Below the pieces are notes generated by a model, which saw only the letters and a list, made by a program, of their open reading frames with translations, was not told where the DNA came from and did not search any database. A stretch of 64,000 nucleotides of DNA from JB111 sp052093225 (lineage in GTDB: Bacteria; Actinomycetota; Actinomycetes; Actinomycetales; Actinomycetaceae), in NCBI GenBank assembly GCA_052093225.1, contig JBQDDG010000004.1, forward strand, positions 33,170 through 97,169. Direction: 5' to 3'. Positions 16,443-23,992 of this stretch are shown piece after piece; within the stretch, counting starts at the first letter, position 1; each line of letters starts with the position of its first letter. Position numbers and translations under genes: made by a program.

Positions 16443-17996
16443 CTACATGGCGATGCCGAGCACCCACTGGCCCAGCGTCATCACCGTGGCGGTGATGAGG
16501 ACGACCCCGATGAGGTTGAGCCAGATGCCGCCCTTCACCATCTGGGAGATCTTCAGGTACCCCGAGCCGTAGGCGATGGCGTTCGGCGGGGTGGCGACCG
16601 GCAGCATGAACGCGCAGGTCGCCGCGAGCGCCACCGGCACCATGAGCAGCATGACGTCGACGTTCATCCCCGTGGCGACGCCACCCATGATCGGCAGGAA
16701 CGCCGCGGCGGTCGCGGTGTTCGACGTCATCTCGGTGAGGAAGATGACCAGTGCGGTCACCCCGGCCACGATGAGGACGACCGGCGCTCCCTCGAGCCCG
16801 CCCGCGGCCTCGCCGATCCACTGCGAGAGGCCGGTGGCGGTGAACATCGCCGACAGCGAGAGGCCGCCGCCGAACAGCAGCAGGACGTCCCACGGGACCT
16901 CCTTCGCGGTGTCCCAGTCGAGGAGCTGGACACCCTTGTCGACGTCCGCCGGGAGGATGAACAGCACGAGCGCGAGGATCATCGCGATGACCTCGTCGGA
17001 GAAGTTCGACTCCTCCCAGATCAGCGGCACGGCCACCCAGGACACCGCGACGCCGATGAAGACGATGAGCGTGAGGATCTCCTGGCGGGACATCGGGCCG
17101 AGCTTGCGGTACTCCTCCTGGATGACCTCACGGCCGCCGGGGATCTCCTTCATCTCCGGCTTGAACAGGACGTTGACGAGCAGCCACCAGCAGATCAGCG
17201 TGAAGACGATCGCGAGCGGGGTGGCGAACAGCATCCACGTGCCGAAGTTGAGGTTGATGTCGTAGTTGTCGGCGAGGTTCGCCCGCAGCAGCGCGTTCGG
17301 CGGCGTCCCGATGAGGGTCGAGACGCTCATGATCGACGACGAGTAGGCGATGCCGAGCATGAGCGCGGTGCCGAAGTTCGACCTCTTCGTGTCGTCCCCG
17401 CGCAGCGTCCCGACCAGGGCGAGGACCGAGAGGCCGATCGGGAGCATCATGACCGCCGTCGCCGTGTTCGACACCCACATGGTGAGGAACCCGGTGGCCA
17501 CCATGAAGCCGAGGACGAGCTGCTTCGGCTTGGTGCCGACGGCGAGCACGACCGCGAGCGCGATGCGCCGGTGCAGGTTCCAGCGCTGCATCGTCAGCGC
17601 GAGGAAGAACCCGCCGAGGAACAGGAAGATCGTCCCCGAGGCGTACGGGGAGGCGGCGTCGCCGAGGCTGACGATCCCGAACGCGGGGAAGCCGACGAGC
17701 GGGACCAGCGCCGTCGCCGCGAGCGGGATGGCCTCGGTCATCCACCAGATGCCCATGAGCACGGCGATGGCGGCGGTGAGGGCGATGTGGTGGCCGGACG
17801 GCTCGATCTCGTTCGCCGTGAGGGTCTCGACGAGCTCCGCCGAGAGGTCCTTCGGGAAGATGAAGTAGATGATCACGGCGCCGACGACGCCGAGCGAGAG
17901 CCCGATCCATCGGCGGTTGCGCGTGCGTGGGTCGGCGGGCAGGTCGTTGAGGCCCGCCGCGCGCGACGTGCTCTCCTTGATCTCGGGGGTGGACAT
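16443..17996 (-). CDS. DASS (SLC13) family sodium/dicarboxylate symporter
   Basis: A 517-residue secondary transporter for di- or tricarboxylates. It has about 11-12 membrane segments and the two duplicated Ser-Asn-Thr motifs of the family: 'SNTATAVMMLPI' in the first half and 'TSNTATAAAFLPI' in the second, which form the Na+ and carboxylate sites. The N-terminal 'WWMTEAIPLAATALVPL' segment is also diagnostic. It is monocistronic and lies between the two FG-GAP-like secreted protein genes on the same strand. It has GGAGCA before the ATG. Succinate, malate or fumarate uptake is likely from the family; sequence alone does not decide. Confidence 0.93.
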   Translation of the reverse strand: MSTPEIKESTSRAAGLNDLPADPRTRNRRWIGLSLGVVGAVIIYFIFPKDLSAELVETLTANEIEPSGHHIALTAAIAVLMGIWWMTEAIPLAATALVPLVGFPAFGIVSLGDAASPYASGTIFLFLGGFFLALTMQRWNLHRRIALAVVLAVGTKPKQLVLGFMVATGFLTMWVSNTATAVMMLPIGLSVLALVGTLRGDDTKRSNFGTALMLGIAYSSSIMSVSTLIGTPPNALLRANLADNYDINLNFGTWMLFATPLAIVFTLICWWLLVNVLFKPEMKEIPGGREVIQEEYRKLGPMSRQEILTLIVFIGVAVSWVAVPLIWEESNFSDEVIAMILALVLFILPADVDKGVQLLDWDTAKEVPWDVLLLFGGGLSLSAMFTATGLSQWIGEAAGGLEGAPVVLIVAGVTALVIFLTEMTSNTATAAAFLPIMGGVATGMNVDVMLLMVPVALAATCAFMLPVATPPNAIAYGSGYLKISQMVKGGIWLNLIGVVLITATVMTLGQWVLGIAM

Positions 17997-18270
17997 CGGC
18001 TGCTCCTTGCGTCGTCGCAGGCGGCAGGCGTCCGGGAACCGATCTGCCCCCCGCCACGCACCGCCGCGTGGAAACCGTTCCGGGGCAACCTAGCAGCGTT
18101 TTCCGGGCGATCACGCTCATTTGCGCGCGCCGCGCGCGGGTGTCGGCGGCGACGCGGGCCGCCTCGCCGTCACGCATGGCATGGGGCGGGGACACGGGCC
18201 GACCACGTCGGGCCGGCCGCGTCACAGCGGCCGCCTCGGGACGGACGGGTCGGGCCCGCCGCGTCTGCCC

Positions 18271-19358
18271 CTACCAGTCGGAGACGATCTCGTACTCGAC
18301 GACCTGCCAGGTCGTGTACCCGTCCGGGGCGACATACGCGTACCCGATCGCCACCGGGTGGTCGTCGGACCACACCCGGCAGGACCACACGTCGTCGTAC
18401 GCCGGTCCGCATCCGTCCACGCGGGTGGGCCACTGCGGCGGGTCGTAGAACTCCTGGTACGCGTACCAGAGCTGCTCCTCGCCGTTCTCGCCGGAGAGGA
18501 GGTCGAGGCGCGCCCGGTCCCCCGTCGACGCCGCCCGTGCCGCCTCCAGGACGAGGTCCTCGCGGGGGCTCGGTCGCCGTACCCCGAGGGTGTCGGTGCC
18601 GTCGCCGTCCCAGTCCCCGACGAGCACGCTGTCACCTGCGCGCCCGTAGTCCAGGACCACCTGGGCAGGGCCGGGGGCGATCTCGTCGTGGAGGTAGTAG
18701 GTGTTGCCGCGCCGGACCCCGAGCGTGTCGCGGCCGTCGCCGTCCCAGTCGCCCACGAGCACCTCGTCGCCGGCGCGCCCGTAGTCCACCACCAGGTCGG
18801 CCGGCCCCGAGACGGTCGAGTTCGCCAGGAGGTACCGGTTGCCGCGCCGCACGCCGAACGTGTCGACGCCGTCGCCGTCCCAGTCGCCGACGAGCACCGT
18901 GTCGTCGGCCCGCCCGTAGTGCACGACGCGGTGCGCGACCCCGTCCGTGAGGGTGTTTCGCATGAGGTACTGGTTGCCGCGCCGGACGGCGAACGTCTCG
19001 GTGCCGTTCCCGTCCCAGTCGCCGGTGAGCACCGTGTCGGACGCGCGGCCGAACGTGAAGGAGCCGTCGAACTCCGTGGGCCCGAGCACGCCGACGTGGT
19101 CGACGACGTTGCCCCGACGCCGGGCGAACGTGTCGGTGCCGTTGCCGTCCCAGTCGCCCATGAACACCGTCTCCGCCGCGAGGCTGAAGATCACCTCGTG
19201 GTTGGCGGTGCCGGTCCACGCGTCGTTGAGGAGGTAGACGTTGCCGAAGTCGTCGTTGCCCTCCCGGCCGCGAGGGCCGCGGGCGCCGCGCCGGCCACGA
19301 GGCCGAGTGCGAGCGCCGACGCGGCGGCGAGGCGGACGTTCCTGCGGTGTGTCCCCAT
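18271..19358 (-). CDS. Secreted FG-GAP/VCBS-like repeat protein (copy 2), apparent frameshift after the signal peptide
   Basis: The mature part, read from about 19255 to 18271, parallels the protein at 15055-16161: five VGDWDGNG/VGDWDGDG repeats and a C-terminal domain with two Cys ending 'QVVEYEIVSDW'. The matching signal peptide (Met at 19358, 'RLAAASALALGLVAGAAPAALA') lies in another frame. The total span is one base short of a multiple of three, so a single missing base in the GC-rich run at about 19255-19290 would join them. This is either a sequencing/assembly error or a real inactivating mutation. The mature frame itself has no credible start with a signal peptide. Function unknown, as for copy 1. 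Confidence 0.75.
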
Positions 19359-19487
19359 GACGCGCTCCAGGGTGTGCCCCGAGGCGCGTCACCGGGCCCG
19401 GGTGGCGGGTCCGGTGGGCGGGTGCCCGCCGGATGCCCGGCACCGTACGCCGCGCGGGTCACGGCGGGGACGTCACCGCGGTCACGA

Positions 19488-20408
19488 TCAGGCGACGGGC
19501 TCGCCCGTCTCGAGCGGAAGTGCCGGGTTGTTCACCCACTCGGTCATCGACCCGTCGTAGACGGCGACGTCGGTGCGGCCGGCACGCGCCAGCTGGAACG
19601 CCACGTACGTGGCCGCGATGCCGCCGCCGCAGTAGGTGATGATCGACGGCTCACCGTCGATCACCTCGGCGGCGTCACCGGCCGAGCGGACCTGGTCGAG
19701 CTCCGCGACGAGGCCCGTGGCGTCGACGAGGTCACCGAAGAACACGTGCTTGGAGCCGGGGATCCGACCCGCCCGCGCGTAGGTCACGCGCTCGCCCGTG
19801 AACGTCGGGCGGTCGAGGCTGTTGACGAGCACCCGGGAGGGGTCGTCGATCGCGGCGGCGACGTCGTCGACGTCGGCCAGGAGCTCGGGGCGCGGGTGGG
19901 CCGTGTAGGTGACGGCCGGGAGCGGCGCGACGGGGCCGGTCCCGACCTCGAACCCGGCGGCCTGCCAGGCGGGCAGGCCGCCGTCGAGCACGAGGATGTC
20001 GTCGTGGCCCACGTAGCGCAGGTTCCACCACAGGCGCGTGGCCCACATGCCCTGGCCCTGGTCGTAGACGACGACGGTCGTGTCGTTGCCGACGCCGAGC
20101 GCGCCGAGCCGCGCGGCGAACTCCTCCGGAGGCAGTGCCGTCCAGAAGTCGGGGTTGCTGCGATCGGCGAAGTCGTCCAGCAGGTCGACGTACACGGCGC
20201 CGGGGACGTGCCCCTGCTCGTGGACGTCGCGGCCGGAGTCGGCCGAGTAGTAGCCGTCTCCGTCGGGCTGGCGGATGATCGAGGTCGCGTCGAGGACGAC
20301 GACGCCGGGCCGGTCCTTGATCTCGGCGAGCTCGGCGGCGGTGACGAGACGGGCGACGCCCTGGTCGGCGGCGCCGCGGTCGGTGGCGGTCTGGTCGGTG
20401 GTGGTCAT
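19488..20408 (-). CDS. sseA: Thiosulfate/3-mercaptopyruvate sulfurtransferase (tandem rhodanese)
   Basis: A 306-residue cytosolic enzyme with two rhodanese domains. The N-terminal domain (about 20-150) is inactive, with Asp at the catalytic position ('YDQGQGMWATR'). The C-terminal domain (about 175-300) has the active Cys260 in CGGGIAA. It transfers sulfur from thiosulfate or mercaptopyruvate to cyanide or thiols. GAGGAG lies seven bases before ATG 20408. A Cys-Cys leader peptide ORF ends 68 bases upstream, suggesting that expression responds to cysteine supply. Confidence 0.94.
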   Translation of the reverse strand: MTTTDQTATDRGAADQGVARLVTAAELAEIKDRPGVVVLDATSIIRQPDGDGYYSADSGRDVHEQGHVPGAVYVDLLDDFADRSNPDFWTALPPEEFAARLGALGVGNDTTVVVYDQGQGMWATRLWWNLRYVGHDDILVLDGGLPAWQAAGFEVGTGPVAPLPAVTYTAHPRPELLADVDDVAAAIDDPSRVLVNSLDRPTFTGERVTYARAGRIPGSKHVFFGDLVDATGLVAELDQVRSAGDAAEVIDGEPSIITYCGGGIAATYVAFQLARAGRTDVAVYDGSMTEWVNNPALPLETGEPVA

Positions 20409-20476
20409 GCGGGCTCCTCGGGTTCAGGGTCGGGGTTGGGGGCTCGACGTACGGGCGCGTGCGCGGGCGTGCCGCG

Positions 20477-20545
20477 TCAGCAACATCGGGTCGAGCGGGC
20501 CATCCCCTGGTCGAACCAGAGCCTTCGCACGAGCAGGAGCTCCAT
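20477..20545 (-). CDS. Putative 22-residue cysteine-ending leader peptide upstream of sseA
   Basis: ATG at 20545 opens a 22-codon ORF ('MELLLVRRLWFDQGMARSTR' then Cys-Cys and TGA). TAGCGT ends seven bases before the ATG, so it is probably leaderless, and GGAG also precedes it. Its last two sense codons are TGT TGC. Actinobacteria are known to place short Cys-rich leader ORFs before sulfur-metabolism genes, where ribosome stalling at Cys codons adjusts expression. The position, 68 bases before a sulfurtransferase gene, fits that scheme. The 68-base spacer is GC-rich and could form hairpins around its GGGCGCG/CGCGCCC segments. Confidence 0.75.
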   Translation of the reverse strand: MELLLVRRLWFDQGMARSTRCC

Positions 20546-20552
20546 GTGCTCC

Positions 20553-20558
20553 ACGCTA
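20553..20558 (-). promoter_or_regulatory. -10 element of the leader peptide/sseA transcript
   Basis: TAGCGT on the minus strand, seven bases before the leader ATG. No clear -35 box. It matches the spacing seen at other leaderless starts in this window. Confidence 0.6.
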
Positions 20559-20607
20559 GGCGGGCGGCGTCGGCCCGTGGGGCCGCGCCCTGGCGGTCCC
20601 GCCATGC

Positions 20608-20673
20608 GGACGCCACCGGGGCCGTGCCCTCGACGGACCCGGACGCCACCGGTGCCGTGCCCTCGACGGACCC
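20608..20673. repeat. 33-bp tandem duplication (two copies, one mismatch)
   Basis: Copies occupy 20608-20640 and 20641-20673 and differ by one base (G/T at the 13th position); a partial third copy follows. It sits in the non-coding 185 bp between the leader peptide ORF and the next gene's stop. No coding role seen. Confidence 0.9.
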
Positions 20674-20730
20674 GGGCGACGCCGTCGGACCCGGCCGTGA
20701 TCTGGCGAGCGGCAGCCGCCCGGCGCGCGC

Positions 20731-21408
20731 TCAGTTCCGGCGGGCGATCCACCAGATGACGCCGATGATCATGAGGACGAACCCGACGATCGCGCCGATC
20801 GCCCCGAGGATGATCCCCCCTGCCGCCGCGACGACGTCGCCCCCGCTGAGGTTGCTCCCGACGTACGCGGTCCGGTCGCAGGTCACCGTGTACGTGCCGG
20901 CCTGGTCCGTGGTGAACGTGTGGCCGCGCGCGTAGTCGTTGACCGTGACGTCGGTGCCCGGGGCGGTCAGCCGGACGTCCGCGCCGTCGGGGCCGACGAC
21001 CCGGCAGGTCTGCGTCTGCGACTGGGCCGCGCCGGTGTCCGAGGCGTACAGGGCCCACTCCTCGCCGGCCTCCGCCTCGATCTGCGTGCCGGACGGGCCG
21101 ACGGTCCGGATGTCCGCGTCCTGGATGAACCTGCCGACGGCGACGGCCGCGACGATGATCGCGATCACCCCCACCACGAGCACGGCGAGGCCGATGAAGG
21201 TGAGGGTCTTCGGGCCCTTCGTGCTCCTCGGCGTCCTTGCGGGCATGATCCCGTCGCCACCCTGGCCGTACGGGTTGTGGGCGCCCTGCGGGCCCGGGCC
21301 GTAGCCTCCGCCGCCGTACCCACCGCCCTGGGCGCGGGCGTACGCGTCCTCGTACCCGCCCTGGCTCCCGCCCTGCGGCGGTCCGTACCCGCTGCCGTAA
21401 CCGGTCAT
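20731..21408 (-). CDS. Gly/Tyr-rich N-terminus membrane protein with extracellular domain
   Basis: A 225-residue protein I cannot assign to a named family. Residues 1-45 are Gly/Tyr/Gln-rich, a disordered cytoplasmic segment common in actinobacterial membrane proteins. A membrane segment lies at about 60-85, then an extracellular beta-rich domain (about 86-180, with two Cys that could form a disulfide), then Gly-rich and hydrophobic 'GGIILGAIGAIVGFVLMIIGVIWWIA', one more membrane helix before the basic end. GGAG six bases before ATG 21408 supports this start; the adjacent ATG 21411 is possible. It is divergent from the lipoprotein gene at 21628. Confidence 0.8.
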   Translation of the reverse strand: MTGYGSGYGPPQGGSQGGYEDAYARAQGGGYGGGGYGPGPQGAHNPYGQGGDGIMPARTPRSTKGPKTLTFIGLAVLVVGVIAIIVAAVAVGRFIQDADIRTVGPSGTQIEAEAGEEWALYASDTGAAQSQTQTCRVVGPDGADVRLTAPGTDVTVNDYARGHTFTTDQAGTYTVTCDRTAYVGSNLSGGDVVAAAGGIILGAIGAIVGFVLMIIGVIWWIARRN

Positions 21409-21627
21409 CATGTGCTCCGTCCGAAGTGGTGTCGGCAAGGGGGACGCGTCGCGGATGAGCGGCGGCTCCGGCCTCGCAGGCGCGACGCTAGCAGCGACGT
21501 CCCGTGCCGGAGCTCCGGTTCCGGACGCGGCCGGTTGTGTCGGGATCGGCAGCGCTACCCATGCTCGCCCGCCACGCGCGATGGCACCATGTGGCAGTCG
21601 AGTCCCGGCATGAACCAAGGAGCCCCC

Positions 21628-22329
21628 ATGCGTAGCCGCCTGTCCGCCGTCGTCCTGCCCGGACTGGCCGTGCTCGCTCTTGCCGCCTGCAGCTCCACCG
21701 ACGACCCCACGGCGGCGCCGATCAGCGCACCCGTCGCGCCGGCCCCCGCAGCGCCCGCGGGCGGGGCGCCGGCAGGTGAGGCGCCCGCCGCCGGCGACCC
21801 CACGACGCCCGCCGCCCCGGCACCGCCTCCTGCGCCCGGGCCAACCACGGAGCCCGCGCCGCCGAGCAACCCTGCTCCGCCGGAGGGCGCGGACGTGGGT
21901 CTCTCGCGGGAGGACGCGGCGCCGCTCGACACGCCCGTGCGCGTCGGCGACTGGATGATCGAGGTGGGCGCGACCGACGTCGACGCGACCCAGGCCGTCG
22001 CCGACGAGAACATGTTCAACTCACCCCCGGACGACGGTTTCGACTACGTCCTCCTACCGGTCACCGCGACGTACCTCGGCACGGAGCGGGTCAACCCCTG
22101 GCTCGAGCTCCACGCGGAGTTCGTCGGCAACGACGCGACGACCTACGACGGGTACTGCGGGGTGGTGCCCGACGCGTTCCTCAACACCAACGACGTCTAC
22201 GAGGGCGGCACCGTCACCGGCAACTTCTGCGCCCCGGTGCGGGTGGATGCCATCGAGGGCGGGGTGTGGCTGATCGAGGAGCAGATGAACTTCGAGGACG
22301 TCACGACCCGCTACTTCGCCGTGAGCTGA
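21628..22329 (+). CDS. DUF4352-like lipoprotein with Pro/Ala-rich linker
   Basis: A 233-residue lipoprotein. The signal peptide ends in LALAAC (Cys21), residues 22-90 are a Pro/Ala/Thr-rich wall-spanning linker, and the rest is a beta-sandwich of DUF4352 type ('WMIEVGATDVDATQAV', 'FDYVLLPVTATYLGTE', and 'YEGGTVTGNFCAPVRVD' near the end) with two Cys that could pair. DUF4352 domains are found in secreted proteins of Gram-positive bacteria; the function is not known. AAGGAG five bases before ATG 21628 fixes the start over an ATG six codons upstream. Confidence 0.85.
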   Translation: MRSRLSAVVLPGLAVLALAACSSTDDPTAAPISAPVAPAPAAPAGGAPAGEAPAAGDPTTPAAPAPPPAPGPTTEPAPPSNPAPPEGADVGLSREDAAPLDTPVRVGDWMIEVGATDVDATQAVADENMFNSPPDDGFDYVLLPVTATYLGTERVNPWLELHAEFVGNDATTYDGYCGVVPDAFLNTNDVYEGGTVTGNFCAPVRVDAIEGGVWLIEEQMNFEDVTTRYFAVS

Positions 22330-22389
22330 CCCCGGCGTCCTCACCCGCGCCCCTCGACGCCACCCGCACGCCCAGCCCCCACCACGACC

Positions 22390-22432
22390 GAGGGCCCGGC
22401 AGCCGAGTCGTCGTGCGGCTGCCGGGCCCCTC
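22390..22432. terminator. Bidirectional hairpin between lipoprotein gene and tRNA-Ser(GCT)
   Basis: GGGCCCGGCAGCCG (22392-22405) pairs perfectly with 22416-22429 around a ten-base loop. It lies downstream of the plus-strand lipoprotein gene and 11 bases beyond the minus-strand tRNA 3' end, so it can serve both. Confidence 0.8.
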
Positions 22433-22442
22433 GGGCACTCGG

Positions 22443-22531
22443 CGGAGACGGTGGGATTTGAACCCACGAACGGGTTACCCCGTTACATCCTTAGCAGGGA
22501 TGCGCACTAGGCCTGACTATGCGACGTCTCC
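22443..22531 (-). tRNA. tRNA-Ser (anticodon GCT)
   Basis: The minus strand folds as an 89-nt class II tRNA: acceptor GGAGACG/CGTCTCC, anticodon loop CTGCTAA (GCT), long variable arm (GTAACGGGGTAACCCGTTC), T-loop GTTCAAAT. CCA is not encoded. It decodes AGC/AGU. Confidence 0.97.
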
Positions 22532-22630
22532 AGATGCAGCGTCCAGGGTACCCGGACGCCGACGCCCGTTCCAACGCCGCGACCGCCCTGGAGGGCGAGA
22601 CTCGTCACCGGCCGGCGCGGGCCGGAGCCG

Positions 22631-22713
22631 CGGAGGGTAAGGGATTCGAACCCTTGGTGCTTTCGCACAACGGTTTTCAAGACCGTCACATTCGGCCGCT
22701 CTGTCAACCCTCC
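22631..22713 (-). tRNA. tRNA-Ser (anticodon TGA)
   Basis: The minus strand folds as a class II tRNA with acceptor GGAGGGT/ACCCTCC, anticodon loop CTTGAAA (TGA), variable arm TGTGCGAAAGCACC and T-loop GTTCGAAT. CCA is not encoded. It lies 99 bases upstream of tRNA-Ser(GCT) on the same strand; the two may share a transcript. Confidence 0.97.
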
Positions 22714-22915
22714 AGCCCGGCACGGGGCCGGGGCACCCGGTCGGCAGGACCGGGCCGCAGGACATCCTACGATCCGCGGTCGCGCCGGGAGGCCGCAGCA
22801 CGAGGGCGCCCGGACGCCGTCACGTGCGGACGCCGGGGACGCACGTGCCTCGCGGGACCGGGACACCGGCGGCCGGGTCCGCTGCCGCGCCACCCTCCTG
22901 GGGCACGATGGCTCG

Positions 22916-23884
22916 ATGGACGCCATCACGATCAACGACGACCGACGGCTCGAGCTGGTCGATACCGCCGACCCGGTGCACGGGGCCGGCGAGGTGCTCA
23001 TCGACGTCGCGGCGGCCGGCGTCAACCGCGCCGACCTGCTCCAGGTCACGGGCGGGCACCTCCCGCCCGAGGGCGAGTCGGAGATCCTCGGGCTCGAGGC
23101 CTCGGGAACCATCTCCGCCGTCGGGGACCACGTCACCGGGTGGGCGGTCGGGGACCGCGTGTGCGCGCTGCTCGCGGGCGGCGGGTACGCGACGAAGGTG
23201 GTGGCCCCGGTCGGCCAGCTGCTCCGCGTCCCCGACTCGCTCGACCTCGTCGAGGCGGCCGCGCTCCCGGAGTCCGTCTGCACCGCGTGGTCGAACATGG
23301 TCGAGCTCGCGCACCTCGCGCCGGCGCAGACCGTCCTCGTGCACGGCGGCTCGGGCGGCGTCGGGTCGGTCGCGATCCAGCTCGCGCACGCCTACGGCTC
23401 GCGCGTGGTCACGACGGCGGGCGGCGCCGAGCGCACGGCTCGTTGCCTCGAGCTGGGGGCCGACGTGGCGATCGACCACGCCTCGGGCGACGTCGCCGAC
23501 CAGGTCCTCGCCGCCACCGACGGCCGCGGGGTCGACGTGATCCTCGACGTCCTCGGGGCCGGCGGGCTCGACCTCAACCTGTCCGTCCTCGCCGAGCGCG
23601 GCCGCGTCATGGTCATCGGCCTGCTCGACGGCGCGAAGGGCAAGCTCGACCTCGGCAGGCTGCTCTCCCGCGCCGGCACCATCACGGCGACGAAGTTGCG
23701 CACGCGCTCCCGCGCGTCGAAGGCGGCCCTGATCGACGACGTCCGCGAGCGCGTGTGGCCGTGGGTCTCCGGCGGCACGGTCGTCCCCGTCATCGCCGAG
23801 CGGATCCCCCTCGCCGAGGCCCAGAGGGCGCACGACGCGATGGCCGGCGGCGGTGCGTTCGGCAAGATCCTGCTGACCGCCTGA
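22916..23884 (+). CDS. NAD(P)H-quinone oxidoreductase (PIG3/QOR-type, zinc-free MDR)
   Basis: A 322-residue medium-chain reductase. The N-terminal GroES-like domain includes 'AAGVNRADLLQVTGGHLPPEG', close to the human PIG3/bacterial quinone oxidoreductase signature. The NADPH-binding Rossmann region has 'VHGGSGGVGSVAIQLA' near 142-157. No catalytic zinc Cys/His set is present. It reduces quinones or related enones with NADPH. CACGAT ends six bases before the ATG, so the mRNA may be leaderless. It stands alone between the tRNA-Ser genes and a bidirectional terminator. Confidence 0.9.
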   Translation: MDAITINDDRRLELVDTADPVHGAGEVLIDVAAAGVNRADLLQVTGGHLPPEGESEILGLEASGTISAVGDHVTGWAVGDRVCALLAGGGYATKVVAPVGQLLRVPDSLDLVEAAALPESVCTAWSNMVELAHLAPAQTVLVHGGSGGVGSVAIQLAHAYGSRVVTTAGGAERTARCLELGADVAIDHASGDVADQVLAATDGRGVDVILDVLGAGGLDLNLSVLAERGRVMVIGLLDGAKGKLDLGRLLSRAGTITATKLRTRSRASKAALIDDVRERVWPWVSGGTVVPVIAERIPLAEAQRAHDAMAGGGAFGKILLTA

Positions 23885-23916
23885 CCGCCTGGCCGCCCAC
23901 GGGCGAGGGATGCGGA

Positions 23917-23946
23917 GGGGCCGAGCCGGCTCAGCGACTCGGCCCC
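23917..23946. terminator. Bidirectional hairpin between convergent genes
   Basis: GGGGCCGAG and CTCGGCCCC form a 9-bp stem with a 12-base loop, between the quinone reductase stop and the stop of the convergent sugar-binding protein gene. Confidence 0.65.
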
Positions 23947-23992
23947 CGACCGCAACCCGCCCGGCGGCCGGCGTCCGCGGGGAACGAGCCGA

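Noticed and set aside
18000..18270. Short gene between the DASS transporter and second FG-GAP gene
   Set aside because: Open frames here are shadows with Arg/Gly/Pro-rich composition and no ribosome site; the region probably holds only the DASS promoter.
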